Assembly (NCBI RefSeq): GCF_018310345.1
Contig: NZ_JAGXBY010000004.1
Coordinates: 279,109 to 343,108 of the forward strand
Direction of reading: 5' to 3'
Length of the DNA stretch: 64,000 nt
From: Ornithinibacillus massiliensis
GTDB lineage: Bacteria > Bacillota > Bacilli > Bacillales > Amphibacillaceae
Position numbers and translations under genes: made by a program
Part shown: piece by piece, positions 10,085 through 19,042 of the stretch
How the letters are laid out: every line of letters begins with the position of its first letter
Position numbering within the stretch: position 1 is the stretch's first letter
Notes under the pieces: model-generated
What the model saw: the letters and a program-made list of their open reading frames with translations, nothing else
The model's database searches: none
What the model was told of the DNA's origin: nothing

Positions 10085-11134
10085 TTAAAATATCTCCCAT
10101 GTCACAGGAGTACCTTTTTTAATATCGCAATTCACTCGCTTTCCTAATAAAATCGGAAAATATTTAGGAGATAAACCATTGCCTGGTCGGATCGCCTTTA
10201 AATTTTGTTCTGTTAATAGATCCCCTTTTTTTAAATCCTCCACAACATATAAAGATCTACGGAATTTCAAGGATGCTTTCTCTACATCTGTAGGGCCATA
10301 ATGAACCTTTCCGAGAGATTCCCATGCCTTTTTAGTCTCTGATACTAGTAACTTTAGCTCATCTGGTTCCATAGAGAAGCTAGCATCTACACCACCGTCT
10401 TCTCTTGATAAGGTAAGATGCTTTTCGATTAGTACAGCACCTAAGGCAACACTTGCAACAGCTACCCCACTGCCCAAAGTATGATCGGATAGCCCTACCT
10501 GACATTCAAATAATTCTTTCATATGAGGAATTGTTTTTATATTTGTATGAATAGGTGAGGCCGGATAGGTACTGGTGCATTTTAATAGAATAATATCCTC
10601 ACACCCTACATCTTTTGCCGCGTTGACTGCTTCAAATATTTCTGGTGAAGTACACATCCCCGTTGAAATAATCATTGGTTTTTTCGTTTCAGCTACTCTT
10701 CTTATTAACGGTAAATCGGTACATTCGAAGGAAGCGATTTTATAACACGGTACACCAAGTGATTCAAGAAAATCGACTGCCGAGTTGTCAAATGGGGTAC
10801 TAAAGGCTAAGATACCTAACTCTTTACATCGATTAAATATAGCCTTATGCCATTCCCAAGGTGTGTAAGCTTCTTGATACAGATTATACAACGATTTATT
10901 ATTCCATATACTTGCTTCGTCACTTATTTTAAAGTCCTTTTCATTAAGATTTAATGTCATAGTATCAGGAGTATAGGTTTGTAGTTTAATAGCATGTGCA
11001 CCTGCTTTTGCTGCTTCCTCAACGATTTGAAGCGCTCTATTAATAGATTGATTATGATTCCCAGAAAGTTCAGCCACAATAAAAGGTGGATACCCATTGC
11101 CAACAAAATGATTCCCAAGCTTTATTGGACTCAT
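10085..11134 (-). CDS. pseI: Pseudaminic acid synthase (NeuB family)
   Basis: A 349-residue NeuB-type synthase. It condenses phosphoenolpyruvate with 2,4-diacetamido-2,4,6-trideoxy-L-altrose to give pseudaminic acid. The N-terminal TIM-barrel (PFIVAELSGNHNQS, KLQTYTPDTMT) is followed by a C-terminal antifreeze-like SAF domain (~285-349, RRSLYVVEDLKKGD). The AELSGNHN form is typical of PseI/SpsE. It is the last gene of the pse operon, one base after pseH. Context with pseB, C, F, G and H makes pseudaminic acid more likely than sialic or legionaminic acid. Confidence 0.92.
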   Translation of the reverse strand: MSPIKLGNHFVGNGYPPFIVAELSGNHNQSINRALQIVEEAAKAGAHAIKLQTYTPDTMTLNLNEKDFKISDEASIWNNKSLYNLYQEAYTPWEWHKAIFNRCKELGILAFSTPFDNSAVDFLESLGVPCYKIASFECTDLPLIRRVAETKKPMIISTGMCTSPEIFEAVNAAKDVGCEDIILLKCTSTYPASPIHTNIKTIPHMKELFECQVGLSDHTLGSGVAVASVALGAVLIEKHLTLSREDGGVDASFSMEPDELKLLVSETKKAWESLGKVHYGPTDVEKASLKFRRSLYVVEDLKKGDLLTEQNLKAIRPGNGLSPKYFPILLGKRVNCDIKKGTPVTWEIF

Positions 11135-11135
11135 A

Positions 11136-11684
11136 TCAGCCCTCCTCTTTTTGCATTAATCTATACCTAATGCCTTCCCACTTTGATTGAAATAATGCCA
11201 ATTGCAACACATCAATATAGTTATTTTCCTTCTTAATATGATCAACTAATCTTCCTTCATATTCAAAGCCTAGCTTTTTGTGGAACTGGAAACTAACCTT
11301 ATTAGTTGATAAAACCTGTGCACAGACTTTATACAAATTCATCTCATTAAAGGCTTTATTTAAGGCAAGTATTCCTAATATAGTACCTGATCCCTTTGGT
11401 GCTTCTTTATCTCCTATATAAAATCCCCATTCACATCGATTATGTTCTTTACTTATTTCTTGTAAGCTTACTACACCTATTGGTTTCCCTTTATAAGTTA
11501 CCACATATACCTCTTTATCTGTGTTTTCTTTAATACTTTTGAACCAGCGAAGGTGATTCTCCCATGTAATATTATGATTGGAATTCATTACATTTTTTAC
11601 CCTGGGGGAATTCCGCCACTCCAACACTTGTTTTAGATTATCTTCCTTTATGTCTCTTAGCTCAAAATCTCTAATTTCTAACAT
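11136..11684 (-). CDS. pseH: UDP-4-amino-sugar N-acetyltransferase (GNAT)
   Basis: A 182-residue GNAT-fold acetyltransferase starting at the ATG at 11684 and overlapping the end of pseG by 14 bases. PseH acetylates the 4-amino group of the UDP-L-altrosamine intermediate, using acetyl-CoA. The acetyl-CoA-binding stretch is seen as GTILGILALNKAF, and the C-terminal LGFEYEGRLVDHI motif is typical of PseH and RimJ-type enzymes. Function is assigned from fold plus position between pseG and pseI. Confidence 0.88.
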   Translation of the reverse strand: MLEIRDFELRDIKEDNLKQVLEWRNSPRVKNVMNSNHNITWENHLRWFKSIKENTDKEVYVVTYKGKPIGVVSLQEISKEHNRCEWGFYIGDKEAPKGSGTILGILALNKAFNEMNLYKVCAQVLSTNKVSFQFHKKLGFEYEGRLVDHIKKENNYIDVLQLALFQSKWEGIRYRLMQKEEG

Positions 11685-12759
11685 TATCCTCTTCCCCTAT
11701 AAGAAGTTTTACTACTGGGTTCTCAGTAGTTAACATATAATCATTTTTAAACAAATTAATTCTCTCTATCATCCGGTGAACAATCGATGGTTCGGCTAAT
11801 AGTCTGTTCAGTGCGGCAGCTATTTGCTTAACCGATACCAATTCACCTCGCCCTAGATGATAGATAACACCAGACTGTAACAAATGGTTAAGGACCTCGT
11901 GCTGATTATCCGCGGTTTCAATCGTGATAGAAGGAAGACCCATAGCAATTCTCTCCCAAGTCGTAACACCACCTGCCCCTATTGCTAAATCAGCCTTCAG
12001 CATCAAAGGAGCTAAAGAAGAAACTTGTGGATAAAGCCTAATACCGTCGAGATGACCAAAATGTTCTAGAATAAAAGGTTTATCCGGATTTGAACTCCCT
12101 ATCACAACGTCGTAAAGAATTTCCTTTTTCCTTACCATGGTTATTGCCTGAAGAACCTTCTTCGTCTCTCCTGTAGGATCGCTTCCTCCAAATGAAATAA
12201 GTATCCTTTTTACAGTGTGAGAGCGAGGTACAGTTTGACTACGCAGATATACTTTATCTAGTAATCGATAGGATGGTCCTAATAATTGAACAGCATGCTT
12301 AGGTAATAGTCCATCATAGCGATTTTCCATATTTGCTAGTAAGTTCTGATCAAGTAATAGCTCACAATCATGATTTCGATTGGCTAAATCGTCAATAACC
12401 ATTATTTTCTTTACCCGTTGACGCATCCTTTGCTCCCAATGAAAATCCAGCCCGTAATGATCCACTACGAGCCAGTCAATCCCTTCCATATCCTTCATTC
12501 TCTCTATACACTGTGCTATATCTATCTCCCAATAGCGCTTATACCAGTCTAACTGACTTAACTTTGAGTCTAATTTTGGCAGAGCAATTACGGAAGAGGT
12601 GAGCTCCTTCATCTCTTCTAGTAAATTACCAGGTAAATTGCGACTCATAAAGGTTACCTTTACACTTCTTTCAAGTAATTCAGTTGCTAATATTAGACAT
12701 CTCTTTACATGACCAGTACCTAGTTGACTTGATGCGTCCACTCGAAATACGACATGCAT
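11671..12759 (-). CDS. pseG: UDP-2,4-diacetamido-trideoxy-altropyranose hydrolase
   Basis: A 362-residue GT-B-fold hydrolase that removes UDP from the diacetamido-altrose intermediate, releasing the sugar used by PseI. The N-terminal GTGHVKRCLILA motif is the family hallmark (His in GxGHxxR). The C-terminal half has ISFGGSDPTGETKK and the GAGGVTTWERIAMGLPSITIE nucleotide-binding region. Homologous to B. subtilis SpsG. It lies three bases after pseF and overlaps pseH. Confidence 0.92.
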   Translation of the reverse strand: MHVVFRVDASSQLGTGHVKRCLILATELLERSVKVTFMSRNLPGNLLEEMKELTSSVIALPKLDSKLSQLDWYKRYWEIDIAQCIERMKDMEGIDWLVVDHYGLDFHWEQRMRQRVKKIMVIDDLANRNHDCELLLDQNLLANMENRYDGLLPKHAVQLLGPSYRLLDKVYLRSQTVPRSHTVKRILISFGGSDPTGETKKVLQAITMVRKKEILYDVVIGSSNPDKPFILEHFGHLDGIRLYPQVSSLAPLMLKADLAIGAGGVTTWERIAMGLPSITIETADNQHEVLNHLLQSGVIYHLGRGELVSVKQIAAALNRLLAEPSIVHRMIERINLFKNDYMLTTENPVVKLLIGEEDNVRN

Positions 12760-12762
12760 TAA

Positions 12763-13476
12763 CTATCCGTCCTTTTGCTTAACATCTTTATTTATCAACA
12801 TCCAATCCGGATTATTTGCTAATAATCGGACTACATCTTCCATTGTAAAAAGGGGATTATTTGGATATAACTCGGTAATAATCTTCTTAATAAGTTGGAA
12901 ATCTTCTTTCGTATCGACCGTCCAGCGATGATTGCTGTAGTCCGTATTATTAAAGACATTAAAAGTTGAGAAGTGATTTCGAATATACGTTGTGACATGC
13001 TCTCTCTCTAATGGTGATTTGGCTTCATAATTAGCTCTTTCCAATGCATCCATAGAAAACACCTCTGTGTCCATACCTCTCGGAAAAGACCGTTTAATCG
13101 TATTCGAACAATAGGAAGTGCCTTCTTTTAAATAATCTATTATGACACGATCTATTACATCCGAATCTATAATTGGACAATCTCCGGTTAATCTAACTAT
13201 TGTACTAGCAGAGAACTGCTTTGCCGCTTCATAATATCTCCCTAGAACATCCGCTTCATCGCCACGATAATAAGGAATTGAATTAGCTTCACACCAATAG
13301 ATAATAGCATCATCTTTTACATTTTTACTTGTTGCAATAATCACTTGATTAAGAGCTTTTGACTGTTTCACACGTTCCACTTGATAGTTAATGATAGGCT
13401 TACCAAGTATTGGTTTTAATACCTTACCAGGCAATCTTGTTGAACCCATTCGAGCTTGAATGATCGCTAAAATCAT
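12763..13476 (-). CDS. pseF: CMP-pseudaminic acid cytidylyltransferase (SpsF/PseF type)
   Basis: A 237-residue nucleotidyltransferase that activates the nonulosonic acid with CTP. The N-terminal signature IIQARMGSTRLPGKVL, the LTGDCPIID metal-binding segment and the C-terminal HRWTVDTKEDF are all present, as in SpsF. It lies two bases after pseC in a tightly packed operon. In B. subtilis the homologue belongs to the spore coat polysaccharide operon. The exact sugar acid is inferred from the neighbouring enzymes. Confidence 0.9.
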   Translation of the reverse strand: MILAIIQARMGSTRLPGKVLKPILGKPIINYQVERVKQSKALNQVIIATSKNVKDDAIIYWCEANSIPYYRGDEADVLGRYYEAAKQFSASTIVRLTGDCPIIDSDVIDRVIIDYLKEGTSYCSNTIKRSFPRGMDTEVFSMDALERANYEAKSPLEREHVTTYIRNHFSTFNVFNNTDYSNHRWTVDTKEDFQLIKKIITELYPNNPLFTMEDVVRLLANNPDWMLINKDVKQKDG

Positions 13477-13478
13477 AG

Positions 13479-14678
13479 CTACACCTCATAATAGGAAATG
13501 ACTTTTTTTACAGCAGAAATGACATCCTCCACATCAGACGGATTCATTTTCGGAAAAAGTGGTAGTGTGATAATGGTTTTATAAATGGCTTCAGCGTGAG
13601 GACAAAGTCCTTTTTGATATCCTAGTTTTTGATAATAAGGATGGAAATAAACAGGGATGTAGTGGACATTCACACCAATATTCTCTTCAATTAACGCCTT
13701 AAATATAGCTGGACGGTTATCGCGTAGTTTGGACAAATCTAGTCTTATCACGTACAAGTGCCAGCTAGACTCTCTATCGTCATGAATTTTGGGTAGAATT
13801 ATTGGATCTAATGTTTGGAAGGCTTCTGTATAAGTAGTTGCAATCGCTTTACGCTTTAGTAGATAGTCCTCTAATTTAGCTAGTTGACTAATACCTAATG
13901 CAGCTTGGATATCCGTCATTCGATAATTATATCCAAGCTCATGCATTTCGTAATACCATGGTTCATTATGACTCGTTAATAAGTGCTGATCTCTTGTAAT
14001 ACCATGACTACGGAATAAGATTAGTTTTTTATAATAGAATTTATCATTAGTTGTAATGATGCCGCCCTCCCCAGTAGTTATATGCTTAACAGGGTGAAAG
14101 CTAAACATCGTCATATCAGCAATAGATCCTACCTTATCTCCATGATAGGTAGCACCAAGCGCATGAGCTGCATCTGCAATCACAACTAAACCATTTTCTT
14201 TTGCAATTCTCATAATCTCTTGATAATCAACCGGGTTTCCAGTATAGTCTACTGGAATAATTGCTTTAGTCTTATGATTAATTTTTGTGGTTAGTTGTTC
14301 CGGGGATATTAAATAAGATTCTGGATCAATATCAACAAACACTGGCTTTGCACCGCAATAAAGAATACTATTAGCAGTTGCGGCAAAAGTCATAGGAGTA
14401 GTTAGCACCTCATCACCGGAAGTAATTCCCGCTGCAAAACAGGCAGCATGCAGAGCTGCTGTTCCATTAGAAAATGCTACCGCATAGTTGGTTCCAACGT
14501 AATCTGCAATCTCCCTTTCAAATGCCGTAATATGCGGACCAGTGGTCAACCAATCTCCTTTTAAGACATGAATAACTGCTTGAATATCTGATTCATCAAC
14601 CCATTGACTACCATAAGGTAAATACATATCTCGTACTGGTTTCCCACCATAGATTGCTAATTTTTCACTTTTTGCCAT
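13479..14678 (-). CDS. pseC: UDP-4-amino-4,6-dideoxy-AltNAc transaminase (PseC)
   Basis: A DegT/DnrJ/EryC1 aminotransferase (399 residues) that aminates the PseB product with PLP and glutamate. The PLP lysine lies in FSFHPVKHITTGEGG, and the DAAHALGA and AVAFSNGTAALHAA motifs are present. I prefer the ATG at 14678, which has AAAAAGG about 8 bases upstream, over an in-frame GTG at 14687. It follows the epimerase gene by about 18 bases. Related to B. subtilis SpsC. Confidence 0.92.
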   Translation of the reverse strand: MAKSEKLAIYGGKPVRDMYLPYGSQWVDESDIQAVIHVLKGDWLTTGPHITAFEREIADYVGTNYAVAFSNGTAALHAACFAAGITSGDEVLTTPMTFAATANSILYCGAKPVFVDIDPESYLISPEQLTTKINHKTKAIIPVDYTGNPVDYQEIMRIAKENGLVVIADAAHALGATYHGDKVGSIADMTMFSFHPVKHITTGEGGIITTNDKFYYKKLILFRSHGITRDQHLLTSHNEPWYYEMHELGYNYRMTDIQAALGISQLAKLEDYLLKRKAIATTYTEAFQTLDPIILPKIHDDRESSWHLYVIRLDLSKLRDNRPAIFKALIEENIGVNVHYIPVYFHPYYQKLGYQKGLCPHAEAIYKTIITLPLFPKMNPSDVEDVISAVKKVISYYEV

Positions 14679-14696
14679 CAAGTACACCTTTTTCTT

Positions 14697-15635
14697 TTAG
14701 GAATTCAAACGAATCCATTCCTCTGTTTTTTTTATTCCTTGTTCCAGCGTATATGTTGGCTCCCAGCCTAAGAGTTCCTTTGCCTTTGAATAGTCGCATA
14801 ACAATTTGGGTATCTCGCTTTGCGGATGAATATGGGGAACATATTTTATTTTCGTATAATCACTTTCTATCAGTCTAGCTAACTCTTCTATGGAAATATC
14901 TTTTCCAAGACCCGCATGAATCACTTCACCTTCCACACTTTCATTGTATCCAGCTTCTACAACAAATCGTGCACAGTCTTCTACATACAACAAATCCCTG
15001 GTTTGCTTCCCATCTCCATATATTTCTAAGTCTTGATTAGCTAGCTTTTTCTTAATAAATATCGAGACAACTCCACCTTCTCCTGTGGTCTTTTGAAATG
15101 GTCCATACGTGTTAAATGGCCGCAGGATGGTTACAGGGAGATTATATGCATAATAGTATGATAGAACTAAATGCTCGGCTGCCAATTTAGAGCCTGCATA
15201 AGGGGATGCTGGCTTTATAGGGTCTTTTTCATGTATACCTTCTCCCCCTAATGCACGGTCATACACCATACAAGTACTCATGAAAATAAGTTTAACCTTT
15301 TGTTTGCGGCAACACTCTAATAAATGAAAAGTACCTACCACATCATTATCAAAAGTTGTCCTTGGATGATCGATACTGTCCTGAACATTAATACTTGCTG
15401 CTAAATGATAGCAAATGTCAAATGATTGCTTAAACACATCTTCCAATAGTGCTCGATTTTTTATATCTCCAATAATTATTCCCTGGTAATTCGGCAAATT
15501 CTCAAATTCTGTTAGGTTCTGTTTTCTACCGTTGGTTAGGTTATCCAACACCGTTACTTGATGTCCATCCTCCAGAAGACATTTTACTACCCATCTCCCG
15601 ATAAATCCCGCTCCACCAGTAACTAGTACATTCAC
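14697..15635 (-). CDS. NAD-dependent sugar epimerase/dehydratase
   Basis: An extended short-chain dehydrogenase acting on nucleotide sugars. It has the Rossmann motif LVTGGAGFIG at the very N-terminus, a catalytic Ser (STCMVYDRA) and YAGSK as the Tyr-Lys pair. The start is most likely the GTG at 15635, which has GAAAGGG eight bases upstream; in-frame GTGs at 15644 and 15659 are less well placed. It resembles UDP-glucose/GlcNAc 4-epimerases rather than PseB, so it may make a second sugar of the glycan. Substrate unresolved. Confidence 0.86.
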   Translation of the reverse strand: MNVLVTGGAGFIGRWVVKCLLEDGHQVTVLDNLTNGRKQNLTEFENLPNYQGIIIGDIKNRALLEDVFKQSFDICYHLAASINVQDSIDHPRTTFDNDVVGTFHLLECCRKQKVKLIFMSTCMVYDRALGGEGIHEKDPIKPASPYAGSKLAAEHLVLSYYYAYNLPVTILRPFNTYGPFQKTTGEGGVVSIFIKKKLANQDLEIYGDGKQTRDLLYVEDCARFVVEAGYNESVEGEVIHAGLGKDISIEELARLIESDYTKIKYVPHIHPQSEIPKLLCDYSKAKELLGWEPTYTLEQGIKKTEEWIRLNS

Positions 15636-15683
15636 ATTTTTCACCCTTTCTACATGCACAAAGATATTCTATAAAAATTTCTT

Positions 15684-16271
15684 TTACTTCGAAAATATTC
15701 TTAACGTATAAAGTTCCAAACCTGCATCTTTACAGTTGGACTCTTCTATTTGTTTCAAACCATATTTTTCAAAGACTTTACGATAATTCCGAGGGAATAA
15801 TCGCCAGTTTTCTGCTTCTTCAGCTTCAATCGTAATGAGATACTGCCCCGTAACTCTAGCAATCTCTTCAAAAACCCATTCACTGTCAGGGTGTATATGC
15901 TCAAGAACTGCCATAGTAAAGGCCAGATGATAATTAGATTCTGGAATGGTTTGAATGATTTCTTCTATCGGAGAGCAAATTATTTCTGCCTGTTTAGCCA
16001 TTGCTGGATACGTTTTTTTTAGTAGCTTAACAGCTTCATCGCTAATCTCAATCCCGGTCAACTTGTGATAGCCTTCTTGATATAAATAATTTAGATTTCT
16101 TCCAACATTACAGCCTATCTCCAAAATACTATCTGGTGATTTTGCGTATTTTTTTACATATTTCCCTAAAAATTCACTCCTTTTTTTAGGTTTAATATAG
16201 GTTTCTGGTTCACTTTTGTGCTTCCAATATTCATGAATATCATTTAGTGACTTTTTCTCATGTTTACTCAT
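15684..16271 (-). CDS. Class I SAM-dependent methyltransferase
   Basis: A 195-residue Rossmann-fold methyltransferase. The SAM-binding motif ILEIGCNVGRNLNYL (~residues 50-65) and the acidic GIEISDEAVKLLKK are clear, followed by AFTMAVLEHIHPD. Within this operon it may methylate a sugar of the nonulosonic acid glycan, but the acceptor is not evident from sequence. It lies between the epimerase and the glycosyltransferase gene. Confidence 0.85.
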   Translation of the reverse strand: MSKHEKKSLNDIHEYWKHKSEPETYIKPKKRSEFLGKYVKKYAKSPDSILEIGCNVGRNLNYLYQEGYHKLTGIEISDEAVKLLKKTYPAMAKQAEIICSPIEEIIQTIPESNYHLAFTMAVLEHIHPDSEWVFEEIARVTGQYLITIEAEEAENWRLFPRNYRKVFEKYGLKQIEESNCKDAGLELYTLRIFSK

Positions 16272-16285
16272 GCTTTATCCTCCTA

Positions 16286-17770
16286 TTATTCTTTTATTAA
16301 TTTTTCTAAGAGCTTCCTCAGCCTATTTCCAGATGAGAATTTCATTGGATATGCATGCTTTAGAAACTCCTGCTGACTGGCTACAATTTGTTCTCTCCTA
16401 ATATTTGTAATATACTGCCGTACTTTTTCTGCTAATGCCACTGGGGTTCTTTCAACAAATTCATAATCTGGTGAGAAATAACCGGTATTACCTGCAAAAT
16501 TAGTTCCTAATATGAATACTGGTTTACCTAGGATCATTGCTTCTAAGCCTACAGTAGAGGAATAAGTCGCTACAATATCTACATTATGAAGAATGTCGTA
16601 AAGCTTATACTTTGTGATTGATTTTACAAATGGAAATATTTTCGTTAAGGAATGTGACTCTTTAGTGGGATAATCCTTTAGAATGATATTCAAATCGGTA
16701 TTACTGGATAATGCTTTAATGAATCTTTTCCAGCCTATCAAATTCTTATTTCCACGGACAGCTATTAAAAGTGTCCTCTTTGAAGGATCAATACCTAACC
16801 GTTGATGAAACACTTCTCTACTTACTTTTGGTGGATGCTTCATTAAATCAAACCGTGGGTGACCAATAACCTCAATCGATCCATCTGGAGCCCCATTCTT
16901 GTAAAACCATTCTCGTTCATAAACCCCATGCACAGCATCTACCATAGCAATTTTAGGTAGATACCCAATTTCACTTGAAATAATACCATGTTGCATACAT
17001 ATGGTTGGAATGCCTTTCATTTTTGCAACTATGACTAATACACGGCTTTCCAAGTAATGAGTTGAAGGAACAACCACACATGCAACATTATTCTTCGTTA
17101 AAAAATTTTCAGCTTCTTCAAAACGATTAATTATCTTCGTAAGTTGCATAAAAAATACAGAGCGAAACTTGCTATTCGAATAGAGAATATGATTTTCATA
17201 TCTTTGAAAGATCTTTTTGGCCTTACTTTTAACCTTGCCTACAGATTCACTCGTATCAATAGTATATTTATCAAAATAGTCAACAGGTATAGAAATGGCT
17301 GTTTGGTTAGCTGTTTTGGCATTCTTAATTTTCTTAAATACCAGTCCTTTCATTTGTTGAGCTGGTTTCCCTTTCACTATTTGTTTAGAACTGTCCTTAA
17401 GTGAAGGGGATGGACCCTCACTTAACCGAATGATAGGGTAACCTTTAAAATTCAGCTTGAAGGTTTGTATAGGCATTCGTAGGAGATTATAAACATCATG
17501 GAAAACTATTTTCCCTTTTTTCGGTTTTACGCTATTTTGTTTAATCGTATTTAAGTAACGATTAAATTCTTCCTGAATTTCACGGGAATCTGTAATGAAA
17601 TTTTTGCAATGATGAATAAAATCTTTTTTATAGAATTTAGGCTCTTTTTCCCTAACTAAGCTTCGGAAATGACATAAATAAGGTAAGGAATATCCACGAT
17701 AGGTTAGTTCTTTATAATCATTTAAAAAATCAAGATACATAGACCAATAGTTTTTAGTGAAAGTATCCAT
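16286..17770 (-). CDS. Putative GT-B glycosyltransferase of surface glycan synthesis
   Basis: A 494-residue protein. The C-terminal two thirds resemble CDP-glycerol transferase and capsule-type GT-B enzymes: GIPTICMQHGIIS, then a second nucleotide-binding half with VIGHPRFDLMKHP, DIVATYSSTVGLEAMILGKPVF and an FVERT-PVALAEKV tail. The N-terminal ~180 residues are basic and not recognised. No membrane helix is evident. It is a candidate for transferring pseudaminic acid or another sugar of the glycan. Donor and acceptor unknown. Confidence 0.72.
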   Translation of the reverse strand: MDTFTKNYWSMYLDFLNDYKELTYRGYSLPYLCHFRSLVREKEPKFYKKDFIHHCKNFITDSREIQEEFNRYLNTIKQNSVKPKKGKIVFHDVYNLLRMPIQTFKLNFKGYPIIRLSEGPSPSLKDSSKQIVKGKPAQQMKGLVFKKIKNAKTANQTAISIPVDYFDKYTIDTSESVGKVKSKAKKIFQRYENHILYSNSKFRSVFFMQLTKIINRFEEAENFLTKNNVACVVVPSTHYLESRVLVIVAKMKGIPTICMQHGIISSEIGYLPKIAMVDAVHGVYEREWFYKNGAPDGSIEVIGHPRFDLMKHPPKVSREVFHQRLGIDPSKRTLLIAVRGNKNLIGWKRFIKALSSNTDLNIILKDYPTKESHSLTKIFPFVKSITKYKLYDILHNVDIVATYSSTVGLEAMILGKPVFILGTNFAGNTGYFSPDYEFVERTPVALAEKVRQYITNIRREQIVASQQEFLKHAYPMKFSSGNRLRKLLEKLIKE

Positions 17771-17788
17771 GAGTTCTCACAACCTTAA

Positions 17789-18784
17789 CTAAATTAGTTT
17801 TTCATCTAATAATAACGACCGAAGCTTTTCCGTAGATAATGGGGTTTGGGAATGGGAGCTGTAATATGTTGCTTCTGCTTTCCTTACATCCGGATAGGTA
17901 ATCGTAACACTTCTAGGTATGATAAACATACCCGACGATTCCCATGCCTTCCTTGCTTCTTCTTCCGTCATCAATTCTTCATACATCTTTTCCCCTATTC
18001 TCTTTCCAACCACCTGAATCTCTACAGTTTCTTTGTCAATTTGTTCACGTTGACATATTTCTTCTAGCACAACTTCAGCAAGTAAACCAATTCGAATAAC
18101 TGGCATTTTTAACACAAATACTTCCCCACCCTTTGCCTCTTTCATTGCTTCAATAGTAAGCTTAGTTGCTTGGTCTAAAGTCATCATAAATCGTGTCATA
18201 GTAGGATCGGTAATGGTGATTTTACGTTCATTCAAAATGCCCTCTATAAATAATGGAATCACCGATCCCCTTGATCCCATTACATTTCCAAATCGAACAC
18301 AAGCAAATGTCGTATTTATTAACCCACTTCTATTAGCTTGTATAATTAAGCGTTCTGCGATAAGCTTACTTGCTCCATATGCATTAGTTGGTGAAATGGC
18401 TTTATCTGAACTTGTAAAAATTACTTTATCTACCTGTTGGCTGGTTGCTGCTTGAATTACATTATGAGTACCAATTAAATTCGTCTTCACTGTCTCTAGA
18501 GGATTGAATTCACTGAAATCAACCCGTTTCATCGCTGCTAAATGGAACACGAGATCTACTTTATGCATTGCTCGATGAACAGTATCAAAATCTCGAATGT
18601 CACCAATAATATAGTGCAAGAGTTCCTCTTCCCCTAATTCCTGTTGTAGAAGCTGTTGTTTGTGCTCATCTCGACTTAAAATAGTAATTCGTCTAGGTTT
18701 TTCAGGGAGAATGGCTTTAATAATGCTCTTCCCAATAGTACCCGTTCCACCTATTACTAAGATATGCTTTTCACAAAAATACAT
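17789..18784 (-). CDS. pseB: UDP-GlcNAc 4,6-dehydratase (inverting)
   Basis: A 331-residue short-chain dehydrogenase of the PseB/FlaA1 type, the first step towards pseudaminic acid. It has ILVIGGTGTIGKSI near the N-terminus, ILSRDE, HLAAMKRV, the FTSSDKA-YGASK catalytic region and the VRFGNVMGSRGSVIPLF signature characteristic of these dehydratases. It is the first gene of the nine-gene minus-strand operon ending in pseI. The ATG follows GGAAGGAAGG closely. The spacer before it (18785-19012) holds no recognised promoter that I can defend. Confidence 0.92.
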   Translation of the reverse strand: MYFCEKHILVIGGTGTIGKSIIKAILPEKPRRITILSRDEHKQQLLQQELGEEELLHYIIGDIRDFDTVHRAMHKVDLVFHLAAMKRVDFSEFNPLETVKTNLIGTHNVIQAATSQQVDKVIFTSSDKAISPTNAYGASKLIAERLIIQANRSGLINTTFACVRFGNVMGSRGSVIPLFIEGILNERKITITDPTMTRFMMTLDQATKLTIEAMKEAKGGEVFVLKMPVIRIGLLAEVVLEEICQREQIDKETVEIQVVGKRIGEKMYEELMTEEEARKAWESSGMFIIPRSVTITYPDVRKAEATYYSSHSQTPLSTEKLRSLLLDEKLI

Positions 18785-19012
18785 TTTAATTCCTTCCTTC
18801 CCTTATATCGTTGATGTCAGGAGGAGCTATACTTCTATATGTATATTAGCTACAAATCATTTCGTTAAAGACCGCTGCCTAAAAAATTCACATTATTTAA
18901 ATCTATGCTCAAGAAAGGATTACCAAGGCTAGGCAGATAAATTAAAACCTAGTTCTGTTGTACCAACAGCAAGACAACTGCCTGAAGCTGGACATTATAG
19001 GAAAAAGAAAGC

Positions 19013-19038
19013 CTGAAATCATAAATAACTGATTTCAG
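19013..19038 (-). terminator. Probable terminator after the 19-20 kb gene
   Basis: Stem CTGAAATCA (19013-19021) with TGATTTCAG (19030-19038). On the minus strand it is followed by a T-rich stretch (CTTTCTTTTTCC), 5 bases after the 19043 gene stop. It separates that gene from the pse operon. Confidence 0.7.
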
Positions 19039-19042
19039 ACTT

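Noticed and set aside
10085..13476. Legionaminic or sialic acid pathway instead of pseudaminic acid
   Set aside because: There is no NeuC-type epimerase or LegB/LegC/LegG set, whereas PseG and PseH lie in the expected Pse order.
18785..19012. Sporulation (sigma-E or sigma-K) promoter before pseB
   Set aside because: CATATAG and CATAGATTT on the minus strand are only partial matches with no properly spaced -35, so I do not call a promoter.
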